Below, in pieces: positions 46,561-58,059 of a stretch of DNA of 64,000 bases. The stretch is taken from positions 6,226,001 to 6,290,000 of the forward strand of contig JARFJB010001278.1 in NCBI GenBank assembly GCA_036346205.1, given 5' to 3'. Both the position numbers and the translations under genes were made by a program. This stretch comes from Vesta saturnalis (taxonomy: Eukaryota > Arthropoda > Insecta > Coleoptera > Lampyridae). The notes beneath the pieces are model-generated. The model did not search any database. It had not been told where the DNA came from and saw only the letters and a program-made list of their open reading frames with translations. Numbering within the stretch: position 1 is the stretch's first letter; each line of letters begins with the position of its first letter.

Positions 46561-47207
46561 CATAAGTATGAGCACTCTAGCAAAAAAAATTAGGATCATA
46601 TGGAAATATTGTCAAGATGAACTCATATACAAACATCCAAATAACTCACAAGAAGAAAATCTCCCATTAAATAAGTTTTGACATTTTGTTATTCAAAAAA
46701 GACATAATGGTACGTCTTAATTTTAACTTTTGGTATGTGCAGATTTTTTGTTGTTTTTTCTTAAACCTTGAAGGAAATGCTTTATCGATTAAATATGTAA
46801 AGTTACCACAGTATTACAATAATTTAACATATGCAGTTAAAATTAGAAAAATATTAAACGTACACATTGTGTTTTTATGTTCATTGTATGATATGATTAG
46901 ATCTTTAATTGATATGTCAAGTTTCTATTTGTGAATGCTTCCGTCAATTTCAAATTCAAATTTTTCACAACTTTTATCAGTTCTTTGATTATGAGGTTTA
47001 TCATTGTTAGCCAGTTGTTCAAAGAACTTAGTAGTAGTAATATTTAATTTTATTAAAGATAAAGATAATTGGCAGTTAAATACCTGTAATAAACTGTTAT
47101 GTTACTAGCATGTTATTTGCATTTTCATATTTCATAAATTTATTTTTACATACAAATTGAGTTTTAAAGCTATTATTATTTACCGAGGACAATAGCTGTA
47201 GTTGTTA
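46561..47207. other. Stretch without recognised gene
   Basis: AT-rich, one short frame (46686-46931) with hydrophobic composition and no family motif. Confidence 0.4.
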
Positions 47208-47520
47208 TCAAAACTATGCAACATCTTTCATAAGAAACTCATTATAAAAATAGGCAACATTGTTAACGTAAAAACAATAATCTATGTCAAACAGACGTTT
47301 AAAATTTCATGACAGACAGAGGTTAATAGACATTTAGATGCTAACAAATTAAAAGAAATGAAATAATTTCAATTTTTTTTGGATAACCATGCAACCTCTT
47401 TTTTATACGTTCGTAACGAAAACATGCAACATTTTAAAAACAAAAACGGTAATTTATGTCAGAATGACGTTTAAAACTTCATGACAGATATAAACACATA
47501 ACGTAAAAAATAGTATATTA
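47208..47520 (+). repeat. Dispersed repeat family A, two partial copies in tandem
   Basis: TATGCAACATCTTTCATAAG (47214) and CCATGCAACCTCTTTTTTAT (47387) start two copies about 175 bp apart; each continues with a GACGTTTAAAA(C/T)TTCATGACAGA block. Both match 31650-31790. Confidence 0.6.
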
Positions 47521-48160
47521 AAGTATAAGTGGATAAAAAGGTCTTTAAAAAACACGTGATTTTTCGAACTGGAGTAAGTGTTATCCACGAATACTTTACG
47601 CTATCTTTTTTTATTGGTACACTTTGAAATCATAAATACTAGTATTATTACTAGAAAAAATGGAAATAAGAACTAATGTAAAATATGTAAATAAAAATTA
47701 ATATATCTAACAATACTAACTGTACTTTCTATTTTCATTTATAAAATTAAAAGTGTTAAATAATGTTTAAATAAGAGTTTGAATTTGTTAGTAATATTTT
47801 ATTTGACGTTATAAGGTACTCCTGTTAGATCAATAATCAAAAAATTGTCAGGTTTCTTGAGTTATTGATCTTGCCATGGTAACTTTAAAAACCACGCGTT
47901 TTTGAAAGTTCAATTTAAACACGCTAAGGCGTGCTTTAAACGCTAAAATGGGGCACCAATAAAAAAAATGTTTTTAAGCCGCCCGCTTTTACTTATAAAA
48001 ATATCAATAATACAGCTTCATGTTTATTTAATTTTTACTTCCAAATCCAACGGATGGGAAGTATTGTATCGCTAAAAAAATTTTCAAAAATGTTTATTTG
48101 CTCAATCGCTTTAGAATGTTCGAAAACGCCCAAAAACAAAATTTGAGCAAAAAAAATCTT
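47521..48160. other. Stretch without recognised gene
   Basis: AT-rich sequence leading into the GT array; no frame. Confidence 0.4.
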
Positions 48161-48680
<520 letters not shown>

Positions 48681-49609
48681 CTCCATAACGAAGGTCTTAA
48701 CATATCAACTTGAAATTTGGTACACATATAGATGTCAACTACCCAAAGCAACTGATTGTTTTTGAGGCCAGTAAGGTATGGGGAAAGAGTTAAATTTGGG
48801 GATGTCCCTCTCTTTCAAATTTTAATTTTTTTAGACTTTTTTCCTTTTAATATGTGATTAGTAATATAATTGTGAGTATTTTTTGTTCCAATATTTTTTC
48901 TGTACAACAAACGTTTTACAAGGTATGAGCAAAATGTCGTTACTTTAAAATACCGGTTTCTCCTAAATATCTCCGGAACTATTTAATATATTCAAAAAGT
49001 GAAAATACCATTGGATAGGAAATCACATTTCACACAAAAAGTGTTGTTACAATTTTGTCGAAAATTTTGTCATTTTCGAAGTAGTTCCAAAAAACTCGAT
49101 TTTGGAATCTGAATGGCACTCTTATAATTTTTTTGTAAAGTTAATCGTTCTCGATTTTTTGATGTGGAAGTATTGATACAATTTGCAGCCGTTTTACGTT
49201 TATTTATGCTTTACATTAAAAACTTTGTAAAAAAAATTATACAAAATTGAATTTTATTTTAAAAAATACGTTAGCGTTTTTTTTATAAAACTAATCGTTA
49301 TTCCGATAACGAAAAAATTTGAACTAACACTTAAAATCTACCTTTTTTGTCGGCTAAATTACGCGTCATTTTCACAAATTGCATAGAACATAATTAACGG
49401 ATATGTTTAAGACCTATATCCAGGTATTTTCACATCTTTCAAATATGTAGTTGTTTTAGAAATATTTGATAAAACCCAAAAACTACCCTAATAAATCTCC
49501 CCTCTCCGCCGCTGGATTTCTCCCAAATGCCAAATGAAAACAAACTTAAATACGAAATTTTGAGTACGTAGGTATTTTCGGTCTGGAGTTATCGTGAATA
49601 CTAACATAC
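48681..49609 (+). repeat. Non-coding flank and dispersed repeat A, copy 4, 5' part
   Basis: From about 49180 the sequence matches copy 1 (5830-6130): CTCCCCTCTCCGCCGCTGGA at 49497 against CTCACCCTCTCCGCCGCTGA at 6099. The part 48681-49150 (CTTGAAATTTGGTACACATA and onward) has no gene. Confidence 0.55.
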
Positions 49610-50338
49610 ATCCATACAAATACAAGCACACGCATACGCACGCACACGAATACGCACGCACACACGCACGTACACGCACACGCACACGCACACCACTCAC
49701 ACGCATACATACGCACACGTACACGCACACGCACACGCACACGCACACGCACACGCACACGCACACGCACACGCACACGCACACGCACACGCACAAGCAC
49801 ACGCATACGCACACGCACACGCACAAGCACACGCACACGCACATGCATACGCACAGGCACACGGACCCTTACACGCACACGCATACGCACACATGCACAC
49901 GCACACACGTACACGCACACGCACACACACAAGCACACGCACACGCACACACGCACACACGCACACACGCACACACGCACACATGCACACACGAACACAT
50001 GAACACACGCATACACGCACACACGCACACACAAACACACGCACACACGAACACACGAACACACGCACACTCGCACACACGCGCACACGCACACACGCAC
50101 ACATGCACACACGCACACACGCACACACGCACACGCGCACACACGCACACACGCGCAAACGCACACACGTACTCACGCACATACGCACACACTCACGCAC
50201 GGACGCACGTACGCACACGTATACGCACATGCACATGCACACGCACACGGACCCTCACACTCACACGCATACGCACACATCCACACGCACACACGTACAC
50301 GCACACTCACACGCACACGCACACGCACATGCACACAC
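49610..50338 (+). repeat. CA-rich array of CGCACA hexamers and variants
   Basis: About 730 bp: 49715-49800 is almost pure CACACG hexamer, 49930-50170 a CACACGCA octamer form. It interrupts dispersed repeat A: the repeat's 3' block continues at 50339. Confidence 0.9.
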
Positions 50339-50490
50339 CACATCCAGGCATGATTGCCGATCTTGGCGAAACTTAGCCAACAGTTGTAAAATGAGCTATT
50401 AAGTCGGATCAGCGATAGTGAAAAAAAATCGTTTGCATAACCTTCTATACCTATATATGTATATGTAGGTGGGAAGGAAAAATACACGAT
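50339..50490 (+). repeat. Dispersed repeat family A, copy 4, 3' block
   Basis: CAGCGATAGTGAAAAAAAAT and CTATATATGTATATGTAGGT with GGGAAGG correspond to 11545-11615. Confidence 0.65.
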
Positions 50491-52229
50491 TTAATACCCA
50501 AAAGGTAAGTATTTTAATTATGTTGATAATCGTAAAAGCTTACATTTGCATGTAGTCAAGAAAAGATTGCGAATAAAGTCATTATTTAGTAATTAATTAA
50601 AGAATTTTGTATACAAGTAGTGTTTTCTATTAACAAAAATGTTAATTAAGTTTGTAATGACCGGAAATTTAATTATATATTGACAAGATTTTTTCTTACG
50701 TGTTGCCATTATTTAAATTTGATTCGGTTGAATATACATACATTCATAAACGCGATTATGAAAAATTATTCTTATGCGCAGTTCTTAAGCAAGCTAATAC
50801 TCGTACTATAAGAAAAAAAGTTGCAAAAACAAACGCGAAATTAACTAATGATCTTCAAAAATGATGTGGTAGAAGATTTTGATAATCTGCGGACAAATAT
50901 GGAATGTAAGTTTTGCTAACTTATTTTTTGTTTGGTATATTAGAAAAAAATTAAAGCGTATTTTGAAAATTTGTTTATTTTTAGTGTAAGTAATTCGAAC
51001 AATGTTTGTGTTAAAAAAATAAGACATCCTTGTAAATTTATTGACAAATGAGTTACGTTTTAATCAAAGAATGACTAGTAAAATTCTTAAACCACTTTTT
51101 CGTCCAAATCATATTAATGTATAAATTAGATTTTGTTTTCCGGTTGTTGTAATTACTTAAAATTACACAGCAACAAATGTATACCTAGCAATATTTATTT
51201 AAAATATGAAAAATGCACGGTTTATGCTTACAAAACATTCAAAGTTGTGCACGTTTGAAGACGAAAAAAAAATTAAAAACAAAACAAGATAATTATCGCA
51301 CTTATTGTAAAGTGAATTTTTCCGTTTGTTTACAAACACGCATGTAGGTGCATACAAACACACATATACAAAATCAGGAAAAAGGAATTGTGACGGTTAT
51401 AGAGAAAATACACTCATTAAAGTTGTGTTTCTGTGTAATTGTTTCTAGAGTAACAAAAGCATAAAATTTACAACCGAGTAGTTAGTTGTAGGTCATTGGT
51501 CTCTTTCGTGTCTATTCCGAAATTTCCACTATTATTTAATAATTTTTCTTCAGCATCTATCAAATTTACATAATTATACAAATTTCTTAATTAATTTAAA
51601 GTGTGACATTCATTTTTATAAACACTTTTTCCAATCAATGAAACACCAAAATAGTATAATAAATACTATTAACGAACAAAAAAGATTGACATAATCTAGT
51701 GGCATTAGGGCGCTATTATGCAACTTTTTTCGATTGTATTTTAAATTTAAATTGAATTTTACCTATTAGGTTTTTTAGATAAAACAATTACCATTTATTC
51801 TGCGGTATTATTGAGTGGTACGGATTATTTTAGGGATTCGAATTCTTGATACATATTATGTTATTCTGTGAGGCTGAATTTCACTTGTTTTTTTGCAGAT
51901 ACTCCCATTTTCTGCAACGCTGTCAGTAAATGATTAATCGATAATTTAAAAATTTTAATTACATATTTACTTTTGAACTTATTCGTTCATAACAAAACTT
52001 ATAATAATCGATTGTTTGATTAATCGATTAATTAAAAAAATTGATTACCTTTCAGTACTTGATTATCAATAGTTCAGTCTTACTATCGTGCACCCTTATT
52101 CCATATTACATTTTCTATCCATATAGCCCTAGTTCGTATATGATATTTCACTATGTTTTTGTATTGTTTGCAATAAATCCTTAAATACATAAATAAATTT
52201 AACTATTAATCAATTATATTTTTAATGCA
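50491..52229. other. Stretch without recognised gene
   Basis: AT-rich, no frame over 60 codons, no array. Confidence 0.45.
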
Positions 52230-52703
52230 TGTACCGGGTGTCCCAAATTCGTTGTAATTGCGGGGTATCTCGGTTGTTATAAAAGATAGAAACTTACGGT
52301 TGTCACGAACCTTTGCTACTTTATAAAACTTAAGATGGCGTAATCAGATTTTTTGTAACTGTTTTAGTTTGGGAGATACAGGGTGATTTTGAAAAGTGTG
52401 TCGTTTCGGACCCCCTCGATATCTCGGTTATCTTTAAAGATATCAAAAAGATTTAAACGCTATCTTATATATTTTTTTACGCCAAGTTCAGTGGCGTGCT
52501 TAATTTTTTTTCGGGGGTACCGGTTTTTAAGATATGGGCCAAACTTATAATTTTTTAAATGGGATACCTTGTATTTTTTAAGCTCAATAAATCCCATTTT
52601 TTTTCTCATTTCAGTGATATATATCACTTGCCACTTTTCATTTTTTTAAACATATTTTTTTAAACATTTTAAAACATAACGACATATGATTCTTAAATGG
52701 AAC

Positions 52704-52706
<3 letters not shown>
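52230..52706 (+). mobile_element. Probable mariner-like arm or MITE
   Basis: Begins GTACCGGGTGTCCCAAATTC and contains GGAGATACAGGGTGATTTTG (52372) and finally GGAACACCCTATATAT (52698), the same TACAGGGTG/CACCCTGTA end style as the elements at 1.7 and 38.1 kb. No transposase. The far end dissolves into a TA microsatellite. Confidence 0.5.

Positions 52707-52750
<44 letters not shown>
52707..52750. repeat. (TA)n microsatellite
   Basis: About 44 bp of alternating TA directly after ACACCCTATA. Confidence 0.9.
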
Positions 52751-52754
<4 letters not shown>

Positions 52755-52919
52755 TTTAAGTTTAATAAATTGTATTGCAATTCTATAAAAGTCATATATT
52801 GATCCAGCACTTGCCATATTTAGTAATTATTAATGTATTGACTTTTATTTCTGTTTAATTATTAGGTATTAGTAGTGATAAAAACGTTAGTAGATATACT
52901 ACCCCATTCCTGTCCCACT

Positions 52920-54310
52920 TTTGTCACTAGATTTGTCACCAGATTTGTCACCAGAAAGTCACTAGATTTCTAGGTTGGTAACATTGCTGGGTGCTAAGTC
53001 AAGGTCACGTTGTTGGTAACGGTCCTGCTAAGGCTACGTGTTAGGTTGGTAACCCTGCTAAGTCAAGGTCAAAGGTAAAAAGTTGCAAGGCAAAATAGTA
53101 TTCAAGGTCGAAGACTTACGGTGGTGTCATATTTCTTAGAAATATAAAAGGTGAAAAGCTAAAATAGAAATTGCCAGGTAATCATAAATAATTTTCAAGG
53201 TCAAACTTTTTAGCGGGAAATATAAATTTTTGGAGCTGATCATCATATTTATAGTCAAGGTCAACAGTAGGTATTTAACAAGTTTAAGCATGTTGTAATA
53301 TGTAGGACGCATATTTCTTATTGTACTTCTGATCCACTTTTGTCACTAGATTTGTCACCAGATCTAGAAAAAGTCACCAGAAAAGTCACTAGATTTCTAG
53401 GTTGGTAACATTGCCTATTTGAAGGGGTGCTAAGTGAAGGCCACGTTGTTGGTAACGGTCCCTGCTAAGGCCACGTGTTAGGTTGGTAACCCTGCTAAGT
53501 CAAGGTCAAAGGTAAAAAGTTGCAAGGTAATCAAAAATAGTATTCAAGGTCGAAGACTTACGGTGGTGTCATATTTCTTATAGTATGCCGATCCTGGACC
53601 AGTTCAAGGTCACCCATGTAAATCTTATGGATTTATTTCAGGTCGAGTGAGTTTTCTCGTTATGCCAGAACGCGCTCCACGCATGTTTTTGGCGGGGATT
53701 TAAATTTCACTCGCCCTCTGGTGGTGAAATCAAGCTTTTGGAGCTCAAGGTCGAACTTTAAGCGGAGTTTTAAAATGTAGTTGGTCAAGGTCAAAGCTAA
53801 AAATTGCAAGGTAATCATAAATCAAAAATAGTTTTGAAGGTCAAAGGTTATTGACTTGCGGTGGTGTCATATAACATTTCTTAGAAATATAAAAGGCTAA
53901 AATAGAAGTTGCAAGGTAATCATAAATCTAAAATAGTTTTAAAGGTCAAAGGTTATTGACCTATGGTGGTGTCATATTACATTTCTTAGAAATATAAAAG
54001 GTCAAGGTGAAAAGCTAAAATAGAAGTTGCAAGGTAATCATAAATCTAAAATAGTTTTGAAGGTCAAAGGTTATTGACTTGCGGTGGTGTCATATAACAT
54101 TTCTTAGAAATATAAAAGGTCAAGGTGTAAAGCTAAAAATAGAAGTTGCAAGGTAATCATAAATCTAAAACTAGTTTTCAAGGTCAAGGTTATTGACCTA
54201 CGGTGGTGTCATATTTCTTAGAAATATAAAAGGTCAAGGTGAAAAGCTAAAATAGAAATTGCAAGGTAATCATAAATCTAAGAATAGAATTTTCGAGGTC
54301 GACGACGACG
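52920..54310 (+). repeat. AGGTCA-rich tandem repeats
   Basis: Two levels of repetition. 52920-53110 is repeated at 53330-53530 (GGTAACCCTGCTAAGTCAAG in both, period about 415 bp). From about 53790 to 54290 a unit of about 115 bp recurs four to five times (AAGGTAATCATAAATC, then CAAAGGTTATTGAC, then GGTGGTGTCATAT, then TTCTTAGAAATATAAAAGGT). TCAAGGTCA and AGGTCAAAGGT words occur throughout, for example 52999-53007, 53063-53078 and 53785-53793. No coding frame. Confidence 0.85.
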
Positions 54311-54457
54311 ATGACGATCTCATAAGCTATGCATAAAAAGTAGGTCATGAGTTCATTGAAGGTGAATACTCCACTTCAAGCTAAAAATAGAAATTGCAAT
54401 GTCACCATCCTCATCATATTACAAGGTCATGGTCCGAAGCTAAAAAATAGAAACTGT

Positions 54458-54461
54458 AATG

Positions 54462-54492
<31 letters not shown>

Positions 54493-54494
54493 AT
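54458..54494. repeat. (ATC)n microsatellite
   Basis: ATCATCATCATCATCATC and so on, about 33 bp. Confidence 0.85.
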
Positions 54495-54750
54495 TACAAT
54501 TCTTAGAAGTCTAAAAATAGTGTGTTCAAAGGTTATTGATCTGTATATCATAGCTAAAATGGCCGGTTCAAGTCCTCACTAAAAGTTGATCGCGTTACAG
54601 CTAAAAAGTATAGTGACAGCATGATCGTTGAAAGTAGCTTATGCGCGTAACCAGATATGTATGGTAATCAAAGAGATGGTTCATATCTGCACTAATGTAA
54701 CATAGTGGGGTCGTTTAGAGTAACAATATAAGGAAATAGTGTAATGGATA

Positions 54751-55153
54751 GTGAGTGTTGTGTCAAACATGTGGATGGCATACGCTCAAGAGCAATGGAC
54801 CAAAGCAACTGACCTGAGAACAGCGGTGGAACGCTTGAAGCAAGAATTTTCAGCATTAGTATTCGATGCCGAACATGAGGCGGTTTACGGGCGAGGTGAT
54901 TATAGTGAAGCGGAGTGTAACGTCCTAGTGAAAAAGTATGAAAAGGGTAAAGATATGTGAAAAGTTTTTAAATTTAAAGGAAATATGTAGAACATGTTTT
55001 GTAGAAGAACTGAAAGCTGCGCAATTGCATCAGTTTTGCAATGAAAATGGATGGCATCTCTTGATGGTAGTAGTTCATCCTCATCAGATGCAGATTAGCC
55101 TATCGATACAATTATCAAAGTGCACTCTCCCCTCTAACATCATGATGCAGTAA
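54751..55153 (+). pseudogene. Unrecognised reading frames, probably one gene relic
   Basis: A frame from about 54751 reads MWMAYAQEQWTKATDLRTAV and FDAEHEAVYGRGDYSEAECN, stopping at 54958-54960. An overlapping frame (54938-55153) continues with VKICEKFLNLKEICRTCFVE and ELKAAQLHQFCNENGWHLL. The smooth amphipathic composition across the change suggests a single frameshift near 54945. A third frame near 55060 has a Ser/Asp run (DGSSSSSSDAD). I do not recognise the family. A poly(A) tract with an AATAAA-like signal follows at 55542. Confidence 0.35.
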
Positions 55154-55210
55154 TATATAGGACAGTTCCGGTGTCAACTATAATTCATAAGCGTTCTCGA
55201 ATCAATAAAG

Positions 55211-55450
55211 ATGGATCTATCTGCATTGAACAGTAGCACTTTCTGTAAATCCTTCACGAACGTAAAAGACGCAAAATATAAAGTGATTGATATGAATACT
55301 ATCAGTATGGGAAACATATTATCATTGAAACCCAGAACTTTAAGTGCATACTTACCTTAGGATTTTATGACTAGTTCAAAAGAAGATCGCATTGAAAAGT
55401 TTAAGCAATATCTGGTTGAGAATGATGCATTACCAGCGCCGGAACTGTAG
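55211..55450 (+). pseudogene. Unrecognised short frame with one stop
   Basis: ATG 55211 opens MDLSALNSSTFCKSFTNVKD and AKYKVIDMNTISMGNILSLK, then LSAYLP, a TAG at 55358-55360, and DFMTSSKEDRIEKFKQYLVE to the stop at 55448-55450. The pattern YKVIDMxTIS...L..YLPxDFM is faintly like a small insect transposon- or virus-associated protein type I cannot name with certainty. The last 48 bp recur at 55730-55777. Confidence 0.35.
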
Positions 55451-55517
55451 GAAAGATGACTAATTTAACATTTCTGTAAAAAAATAATAACATATATATC
55501 TATGTATAATTGTTTGG

Positions 55518-55557
55518 AAATAAATTATATATTTTTTGTTGCAAAAAAAAAAAAAAA
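55518..55557 (+). terminator. AATAAA-like signal followed by poly(A)
   Basis: AAATAAATTA at 55519, then after about 15 bp a run of 15 A (55542-55556). This arrangement is what a retroposed mRNA leaves behind. No target duplication was found to prove it. Confidence 0.4.
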
Positions 55558-55613
55558 GAAAGTCTTCTATTTTTGATTAAATGAAGGGTATATCATAATG
55601 AAGAGAGCTGCTA

Positions 55614-55960
55614 TTGATGAGACTAAAAAATGTGGTGTATAATAATATGGTGTCTGCAGCTATATTGGCTAAGCTCTTCAAGGTTAAGATTTATTGGTAT
55701 CATATTACAATTCATACCAACCAAAGCAATATCTGGTTGAGAATGATGCATTACCAGCGCCGGAACTGTAGGAAAGATTGCATTAGCGCATATACAACAC
55801 GCTAACGAAGACAACCAGACAAAAAAAAAATGTAGCGTGTGTCTGCAGCTATATTGGCTAAGCTCTTCAAGGTTAAGATTTATTGGTATCATATTACAAT
55901 TCATACCAACCAATCTTCAAGGTTAAATTTTATTGACAAGGTATTGAGAAGGTATAATAT
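55614..55960 (+). repeat. Local duplication of about 190 bp
   Basis: GTGTCTGCAGCTATATTGGC with AAGCTCTTCAAGG to CATACCAACCAA occurs at 55650-55725 and at 55839-55913. Between the copies lies a repeat of the end of the 55211 frame (GAATGATGCATTACCAGCGC). No intact gene. Confidence 0.8.
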
Positions 55961-56293
55961 TACAGTTCTTATGTTAGACTCTTAAAGCTTCTTAGGAATA
56001 GCAAAATAAAATATACATATTATGGTAACATTCTGTAATACCTTTACTGGAGCATATCTATTTATTATTTGTTTTCGCATTCAATTTTCGTTTAATGTGG
56101 TCCACAAGATATCATCATCATCATCTTTCCTAATAGGTCATCGCTTCATTATATTGTATACTAGCCACATTCAGCTTACTTAGAGACGTTGTCCGTAACT
56201 TATTACAAACCTAAGCAAACCCCGAGGTGTTGTCTATGCATGTTTCAAGGTCATCAAGCCATGTCACACCCCTAGAGCCCTGAAGTGGTCTAA

Positions 56294-56410
56294 ACAGGTA
56301 GCCGTTTCCTAAAACAGGTAGCTGTTTCAAAAACAGGTAGCCGTTTCCTAAAACAGGTAGCCGTTTCCTAAAACAGGTAGCCGTTTCCCAAAACAGATAG
56401 CTGTTTGGTA
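56294..56410 (+). repeat. 22-bp minisatellite
   Basis: About six copies of AAACAGGTAGCCGTTTCCTA with small variants. Each unit is itself partly palindromic (AAACAG...CGTTT). Confidence 0.85.
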
Positions 56411-56439
56411 ACCTTCCCTCGAAGGTTATACGAGAGATC

Positions 56440-56700
56440 CATTGTTCAGGTGAAATAGATTCAACATCTCAATTCTGAGAAATCAGGAACAAAGTGGGCC
56501 CATTGTTCTAGCCAACGGTTCAAAGTCTATGCTAACAATTTTGTGATGAATGAACAAAGACGATCCATTGTTCAGTTATAATTTCTAAAATAGATTGTTA
56601 TCTAAATACATCTCAATTCTAGGAAATCAAGAACTAAGACGATGTATTGTTCTAACCAACGCTTCAAAGTCTATGCTTATAATTTTCAAGGTTACACCTC
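56440..56700 (+). repeat. Imperfect direct duplication, about 150-bp period
   Basis: CATCTCAATTCTGAGAAATC with CATTGTTCTAGCCAACGGTT at 56463-56523 matches CATCTCAATTCTAGGAAATC with TATTGTTCTAACCAACGCTT at 56610-56666. Short frames over the second copy show no domain. Confidence 0.75.
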
Positions 56701-57429
56701 TGATAACAAAGGTGATTCATTGTTTTGGCAAAAGCCCTCTGATGCAAACTATTTCTCAGGTTATAACCCAGCCTATCCATCTAGGTCAACAAGTCAACTT
56801 TTAACATTCCTTGGAGGTAAAATTCTAGAAATAGCAAATAAGAGTTCCTATTACTGAATTCTAGTAATATAATCAGTTCGTGGAAACAAGAGGGTTGTTG
56901 TCTATGCTGAATATCAAGGTTCCTGTATTGGCTAAACGTTATGCTTACAGTATCAGGTGGTTGGAAATTCTCAAGGTCTCCAAGAAATTTTCAAGGCCAT
57001 ATGTCCTACAGACCGATCTTACCCGACATCATTCGATCGAAATGTAGCCGAAACCTGCAGGATCAATTCTAAACGAGTCATGGAAACAAGAAGAATGATA
57101 GGCTAATATCATGGTTATTAACTAAATTGTAAAAAGCGTGGGCTCATACAATAGTCATCCAGGATGTTTCTCCAAATATAGATAACCGTTTCAAAACCGA
57201 CGGTTGTTTCTCAACACAGGCTAAACTGAACTAGGTCAAAACCTAAACATCTGGTCATGAGGGGAAGGTTCAAGTACAATCTGAAAGTAGTTTTATATTA
57301 TAGAAAAAGCTAATCACCTACTTTGGGGGTAGTACTGATAGGTAGTAGTTTCTATAAATCCCCTACTTTTGAGGTAAAGGGTAGCTTTTCCAATAGGCTT
57401 ATCATCTAGGGGTGCATTTCTGACCCCGA
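56701..57429. other. Stretch without recognised gene
   Basis: Same style of sequence as its left neighbour (scattered TCAAGGT words) but no array and no frame. Confidence 0.4.
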
Positions 57430-57657
57430 GAAAAATAATGAATTCTGGGGATTTATTTCAAGGTCAAGTGAGTTTTCTCGTTATGCCAGAACGCGCTCCA
57501 CGTCTCACTGACGTTTGAAGCATGCTTGTGGTGGGGGATTTAAATTTTTGGAGTCACTCACCCTCTGGTGGTGAAATCGGAAGCTTTTGGAGCTCTTTTA
57601 AGGTTAAACTGTAAGCGGGAGGTTTAAAATGTTGGAGTTGGTCAAGGTCAAAGCTAA
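57430..57657 (+). repeat. Second copy of the 53.63-53.79 kb segment
   Basis: GAGTTTTCTCGTTATGCCAG with AACGCGCTCCACG and CACCCTCTGGTGGTGAAATC occur here and at 53650-53730, in the same orientation. It leads directly into the left inverted arm, so the AGGTCA-rich family and the big inverted element share sequence. Confidence 0.8.
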
Positions 57658-57786
57658 AAGTTGCAAGGTAATCATTCATATAAATCTAAAAGTTTTTGAG
57701 TAAGTTAGCAGTTTTGAAAGGATGCATGTTTATAATAAAAAGGCTTCTCCGGGATTGCATTATTCAGTAAACTTTTATTGCTAGAA

Positions 57787-57927
57787 ATGGTGAAAGTAAT
57801 AAGAATGATAAGAAGAGAAAAAGAATTATTAAGTATTGACGAGAGGAAGAAAAGACTCGAGGTGTTAATCAAGGAAATAAAAAAATTGAGGGTAGATTTA
57901 GAGCTGTATGAGGTAAAAAGAAAATGA
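57787..57927 (+). CDS. 46-residue charged, coiled-coil-like frame in the left arm
   Basis: ATG 57787 to TGA 57925-57927: MVKVIRMIRREKELLSIDER, KKRLEVLIKEIKKLRVDLEL, YEVKRK. The Leu/Ile spacing and charge fit a coiled coil like the C-terminal end of Myb/SANT-type (zeste-like) proteins of insect transposons; this likeness is weak. The mirrored copy in the right arm (about 63700-63875, minus strand) has a 1-nt and a 2-nt deletion, so it reads out of frame in the middle. May be only an exon end. Confidence 0.35.
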   Translation: MVKVIRMIRREKELLSIDERKKRLEVLIKEIKKLRVDLELYEVKRK

Positions 57928-58059
57928 TGCAACTTCGAGTGAATGTGCCATGAAAAAAGGTGCATTATAATTTGAATGAGAGATGTATTAGTAAATAAGT
58001 AATTACGGTAGTAATGATAGTTATATGTAAATATATATGGTTTTAATCGCTTAATAAAT

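Noticed and set aside
49488..50487. Open frames of up to 260 codons over the CGCACA array
   Set aside because: Simple-repeat artefact, overlapping on both strands.
56294..56410. Regular short repeats that could suggest a CRISPR array
   Set aside because: The 22-bp units follow each other without unique spacers, and the context is eukaryotic.
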